Shown here in pieces: positions 58,586 to 64,000 of a stretch of 64,000 nt of DNA (the first letter of the stretch is position 1; each line of letters starts with the position of its first letter). A program made the translations under genes and the position numbers. The DNA comes from Cliona cf. orientalis (Eukaryota; Porifera; Demospongiae; Clionaida; Clionaidae). A model generated the notes under the pieces. That model did not search any database and was not told the DNA's origin. It saw only the letters and a list, made by a program, of their open reading frames with translations. Location of the stretch: NCBI GenBank assembly GCA_963930775.1, contig OZ005698.1:6454501-6518500 (forward strand), read 5' to 3'.

Positions 58586-61500
58586 ATGTCACTACAGCAG
58601 CTACTTCTCTTATTGTTGCTGGTTCAGTCTGTCTTCTGCCTCATCACACAGTACCGTAGTGAAAGATGTAGTGAAGAGCAGTTGGAACACTTCTTAAAGC
58701 AGCAGTATCTGAGCAGCAGTGATAGTGGGGGAGGATACCATTTGATTGTTAAAGAGAATCTAAAGCTCAGTACTAGTTCAGATGTCACCACAAGAAAGGA
58801 CAGCTACTTCACTGATAAAGATCAGATGGTACAATATCGAGGTATATACATCACAAGATTAGTGTGACTGCATAATATTATAATTAGTGTTTGTTACACC
58901 AACACAATTGCAAACGAGCCTACTTGCTATGACTAGATCTATTACCCAACCAAGAACCTGGTACTTATTGTGTGGAATAGATCGATTTCAATCTGTAGCT
59001 ACAGTGTACATTATACTTGTAATATTATTATGCATGCATGCCACTGTATGATACAGTTGAACTTATTGGGGACATTGGAGTGAAGCCGATCACAACTGCA
59101 TTTATTCAAATTGATGTTGGGAGCTGTCAACAACCAGCGGGGTGGTTTGACCAACTGGATCCTCAATGGAATGTCACACAGTGTGTACTGGATAAGGTAA
59201 ACCTTATAATAATTATATACGATAGCTATGTCATTTCTTTTAATAATTATTATGCCTCTGCCACTCAATAATAATTAGCAAATCTTTCTTCAAGTGATTC
59301 CCTATCCGGATCCTCAGCAAAGGATTGTAATAATCTGGACAACCTCACTGAATTGCGATACTATATTCAGGTTATCTTATAGCACTGATTAATACACGTT
59401 GTCAATATTATTAATGTAATGAATTGTAATGCAGATATAGAATGGATGAGGATTTATCTACTTCTGGCATAAGAATGAAGCGATGTATGAAATTAGTTTA
59501 ACTTAGCTACGTGTATACGAATATGCATGAATTTTATTTTATGTACATGTATACTGCAGCTCCTTTGTCTAGTTGGTATGAGTCAGCTGATCATGAGGCT
59601 CCTTACCTACTGCTTGCTAATCGCCACTACATTCATCAAATTAGTCTGGATGGAAGTAGACTAAGAACTATCATCAGTGAGCCAAGTCAAGACATTTACA
59701 CACTGGACTACCATAGCAGGTGAAGTAGCTACACTGTACTGTAGTCTAAGATATATAGCTATAATAATTGTAACAATTTTTATTACAGCTAACAATTTGG
59801 TATAGTAAACAATCTTGTGAATCAATGTAAAATTTAAAGCATCCATGCAATAGCTGACTTTACTATAGGCATATTATTATACCGACTCAGAAATACAATA
59901 CTGACTTGATGTACTATATATAATTTCGTGATGTTTACGTGGTAAAGCAACCAGATTTGGTTATGCACAAGATCTGATTTAATTTATCAATATTATCATT
60001 TTCACACCCCAAATGCTAGGATATAATATTATTATAGTCTTATCCCAGATGAGATCTTGTTGACTCAGTGATCAGTCATAGTCTACATAATGCCACTGAT
60101 GTTGGATCTTATCCACCCTTAGGATATAGACTCATATGCCAGGACCTCCTATAATATAATAATAATGAAGGTCTGGCTTGTGAGATTTAATACTACAATA
60201 ATATGTATAGTAACCACTCCACATAGTTGGTATATCGGCAAGGCTATTGAAAGTTCACATGGAGGTATTAACTTAACTAGTATTTACTAAGTAAGTATAA
60301 AATTGGTGTGTGATTAACATTGCTAATTCACATTGTAAGTGGTGACTTAATGTACCATTATATGCAAGTATACTCATAGATTCTAGAGGAAGTGATCAGT
60401 AGCTATTATCTATAGCTAGCATCATCTCAATATTCAAAGGTACTTCACATTACACAGAATCAAACATTTCAACAAATATCTGTGCTTGTGATTGAATACT
60501 TGCATGCAGTGCCACTTGAAATTTGAGAAAATTTATTCGATTTGCATGCCTGTTTTCACAAAAGTACTATAATAATATCCCATTTTCCACTGATCACTCG
60601 ATATTGTTCATTTCCATTTATGGCAGATTGAATCAGCTATTCTGGATTGCTTCTGACAGAATAATACAGTCAAGCATTGATGGCTCTCAACAAAATTTAA
60701 TAACACATCGGTTGGACCAATATACATGCTTAAGTAAATTTAATATTGAATGCTAGAGTGGCTGCACACATACTCATAGTAATTATCTGGCATAATATTA
60801 TTATACTATATCACATAGCCTCGATATATTTATTGTCCTTTGTAATTATCAAGACTTAGTATGATTGCGAGGATATAATATAGGTATGATTGTGCGATGA
60901 CATACTTTCTATGCATGCAGATGGAATAGCTGTTGACTGGATCAGTGATAAGTTATACTTTCACGATCAGTGTTATTATCATATTGGAGTTCTGGATCTT
61001 GCAAGTAACCTCCAAACAACCATTGCCTATAATACTACCGTGCATCCTCATATTCAGTATACAAACATTGTTGTGGATCCAACAACAAGGTACTAGTAAG
61101 CTTAAGCTAGCAATTCTTAAAATATTCCCCAAGAGAAAATACGTTTCCTAACCTATAATAATTATTCTGTATGGTTGTCAATAAATCATAATTGTTATTA
61201 TCATTGACAGGACAAGTTAGAATACCAACTTATGTCCATAGCTTCAATAATATTTATATATTAGATTGCTCTACTGGAATAGCGACAGAGGAATTGAGAG
61301 AATGTCAATGGATGGAAAGAATAGGACAGCTATCATTGATGTGGATACCAGATCTGATCATGATATTATCCTCTCCTTCACCCTGGACTACCATGCCCAA
61401 GTACTCTACTGGATTTTTAGTAATAATGACAGTCACAGGCTAAACATTAAGTGCTTGAAAATTGATGGAAAAATTCAACGAATAATCTACTTGCGACTGC

Positions 61501-64000
61501 ATTATGCTCATTATTATAATTGTTATTCATCGGGACTAGCCATATTCAATGAAACACTCTTTTTGTCTCTTTCACGGATGAGTGAACTATACAAGATAGG
61601 AATAAATGGAGATATGCTGCCATTGATCAATAGTTCAGCAAAAGTATTCTGCAGATTTTGGAATTATCAGCTCAAAGCAACAAACCAGCCCTCAGGTTAG
61701 TGCCAGGGTGCATTTCTAACATTATACTTGGGCCTCAATAAATTAAATATTATGCAGCCCCAAATCCCTGCGGTATCACAAATGGAGGATGCAGTCACTT
61801 GTGTCTGTTGAATGCTGTGGATCCAAGAGGCTACTCCTGTGACTGCCCTCAAGGAATGATACTTGGAGACAATATTTCCAACTGCATCGTCCAAAATGGA
61901 ACAACTACAAGACCTCCAGCATCACAACTTGGTAGATTCATATTTTATGCATGCATGCATGCATTGTAGCATAGTAGTGCTAATTATAGTCTTGCTATCA
62001 CCCAGACCAAACTTTCTGCAGCACCAGATGTGCTGGTGATGCAATACGTCCGGTGCTGCAGGAAGTTATGTCTGGAGACTATGCTAATTAGTACAAAATT
62101 AATTATTAATAATATTAGAATTTTCAGGTTCCTGTTTGGCGAGTGGATACAGCAGCTGTTGTGTGTGTGGCAGCTGTCAGGGCAGCTCTGCAGACTGCTA
62201 CTGTGATGCAAACTGTTACTTGTTTAAAGATTGCTGCAGTGATGTTCCAAGTGACTGTGAGGAGCGAGGTATTAACTAATTGGGTATATATAATTAGTTT
62301 TATTATAATTATTATTCTTAGAGTTCACTGAATACATAATGATTACGAATAAAAACTATATTCATCGAATCGACATCAACGAGACCAGATCTATATATCG
62401 GCTTCAAACACCAGTATCAGGACTGAAGAATGCCACAAGCCTGGATTATCATTATAGGTAAAACTTTGAGTCATACTTGGCATGCCTCATAATAATAATA
62501 TAAACTGCTGAAACAGAAACAATCATTTGTTCTGGACTGACACTCTCAATGGCAGTGTGTTTATTTGGCGATCAAACCTGAAAGATGGATCTGCTGCCCT
62601 ACCTCTTATTGATACTGGAGCAAGTCTTACTCAATATGGTAAACAGTGAGCAATCATAGATTGTCACAATTATTGTTAATTGTACTATAGTTCACATAGC
62701 AGTTGATTGGGTGAGTAACAAGATTTACTGGACAAATACCAATCAGATCATGGTCTACGATCTTCAGAGAGGATATCAAAGCACTGTGATTAACTCAAAT
62801 ACAACAGCACTTCATCAAATCTTAGTTGATCCTAATGCAAGGTATATATCGGCTGTTATAGTATATAGTGGAAATTTCTGGTTTCACATCCACAAAGTTT
62901 TAATAAGCATGACATCACAGCGGATATAGAATGATTATCTATCCATCCCCCTGCATTGTAGCTATAGACTGAAGCCATGGATAATTGGGTTAGCTAACTC
63001 ATTATTTTCTTCACACAGGACCATCTATTGGAGTGACATAGGTTCAAACCCACCAAAGATCATGAAAGCATCAATGGATGGCACTGGTGTTGGAACTGTA
63101 GTACTACTGAACAATACTAACACTGTCCATGTTTTTGTCTTCACATTGGACTATTTCCAGCAAATACTGTATTGGACGAATGGTAGTAACATCTGCTATT
63201 ACACAAATTACATAGAGAGCTCAGATATCGATGGTTCTGGGCAAAGCATCACCTATGATCCATCCAGTAGTAGTAATCGTTGCTACAATGGTTACTATCA
63301 CCGAACTCAAGCCATTGACTTCTTTGGAGGAGATATCTACTCATATTCAAGATGCCGTCGTGAAATAGTCAAAACTGAAGTGGGCAATGTATTCAAGATC
63401 AAAATCTTTCCCAATGTCAGCAATTACATGTGCCAATCCTCATCATATATGTACTCAGGAATGAAAATAATTAGTCGTGAATGTCAGCCACAAGGTATCC
63501 ACATCATGCATTGTTGAAAATAAAAACTAATGGTCATCTAAGAATTATGCCAACTACACACCCTCTAGGTGTAAACCCTTGTGCCATCAACAATGGTGGC
63601 TGTGCTCATCTTTGTCTGCTTAGTAATACTGATCAAAGGAGCTACACATGTGCCTGTCACAGTGGGACACAACGTGATAAAACTGATGGGCATGACTGCA
63701 ATGGTAAGACGGTATAGTGTATACCAGGCAATGCATACAGGCATTGTGTGCATCCATGATTCAAATAATATTGATACATACAGGAGGAAGAATAACAGTT
63801 ACTCCAGTAATTGAAGGTATTATTATAGCTTTCCACCCATGCATCATGGTAGTGATAATTCGAATCAATTATATACAGGTTCCTGCTCTGTTGCTGGTTT
63901 CAGCAGCTGCTGTGTGTCTGGACGTTGCAAGGGAGAACCACCAAACTGCTACTGTGATCGACTGTGCCACGTTTTTAAAGATTGCTGCCCTGATGCAATC
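58586..64000 (+). CDS. Adhesion GPCR-like receptor, copy 5, 5' part only (to second somatomedin B)
   Basis: Exons: 58586-58841, 59057-59196, 59279-59370, 59435-59484, 59560-59719, 60627-60733, 60921-61089, 61265-61695, 61758-61931, 62128-62268, 62322-62457, 62517-62638, 62691-62841, 63019-63494, 63569-63703, 63784-63816, 63879-64000 (cut). The start is [18 protein letters not shown] at 58586. An in-frame ATG 45 nt upstream exists, but the downstream one is conserved in all copies. Visible modules: N-terminal region, propeller 1, EGF, somatomedin B, propeller 2, EGF and most of somatomedin B 2. No stop or frameshift is seen. It resembles copy 3 more than copy 2 (long intron 5, exon 7 starting [22 protein letters not shown]). 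The receptor half lies beyond the window. Confidence 0.85.
61980..62090. repeat. Imperfect inverted repeat in intron 9 of copy 5
   Basis: tttctgcagcaccagatg on the left pairs with gtccggtgctgcaggaag on the right, with further pairing of agacca and tctgg outward. It is absent from the same intron of copies 2-4. Probably an old short foldback element. Confidence 0.5.

Noticed and set aside
1..64000. CRISPR arrays, rRNA, tRNA, prokaryotic operons
   Set aside because: The repeats here are eukaryotic tandem-gene and transposon repeats; I found no regular short repeat-spacer pattern and recognised no structural RNA.

Overview
The window is animal genomic DNA: AT-rich, with many short GT-AG introns and extracellular modules (Ig, EGF, somatomedin B, LDL-receptor YWTD) joined to a seven-helix receptor. 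A sponge (demosponge-like) source is my inference from the compact introns and the large tandem adhesion-receptor family. No sequence here fixes the species. The dominant content is a head-to-tail tandem array of five copies of one giant adhesion-GPCR-like gene, all on the + strand. At the left edge there is one unrelated minus-strand gene (1-1370, running off the window).

The receptor is read best from copy 2. Its order is: signal peptide, cysteine-containing N-terminal region I do not recognise, YWTD beta-propeller, EGF, somatomedin B, second YWTD propeller, EGF, somatomedin B, Ig, Ig, EGF, Ig, linker, hormone-receptor (HormR) domain, GAIN/GPS, seven-helix domain and a cytoplasmic tail ending DDAC. 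This is an LRP-like ectodomain on a class B2 receptor. The exon model of copy 2 (34 exons) totals 6573 coding nt once one transposon is discounted, and stays in frame throughout.

Layout: 1-1370 minus-strand gene; about 2075-6913 copy 1, 5'-truncated; 6914-12018 intergenic with inverted repeats and an antisense terminal-exon fragment; 12019-22965 copy 2; 22966-26453 intergenic; 26454-40165 copy 3, with seven Ig exons instead of three; 40166-44054 intergenic, a near repeat of the first; 44055-54833 copy 4; 54834-58585 intergenic with a decayed non-LTR retroelement; 58586-64000 copy 5, cut by the window end. Copies 1/3/5 and 2/4 pair off with their flanks, so the array is a tandem duplication of a two-gene unit of about 32-33 kb.

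Each copy seen to both ends, or truncated, carries a different lesion. Copy 1 lacks its 5' half. Copy 2 has a 754-bp terminal-inverted-repeat element in coding exon 2. Copy 3 has a 10-bp frameshifting deletion in its last Ig exon. Copy 4 has a 319-bp element in an Ig exon and a nonsense codon in its tail. Copy 5 is open as far as it can be seen. All four visible GPS motifs lack the residues needed for autoproteolysis but keep a tethered-agonist-like strand.
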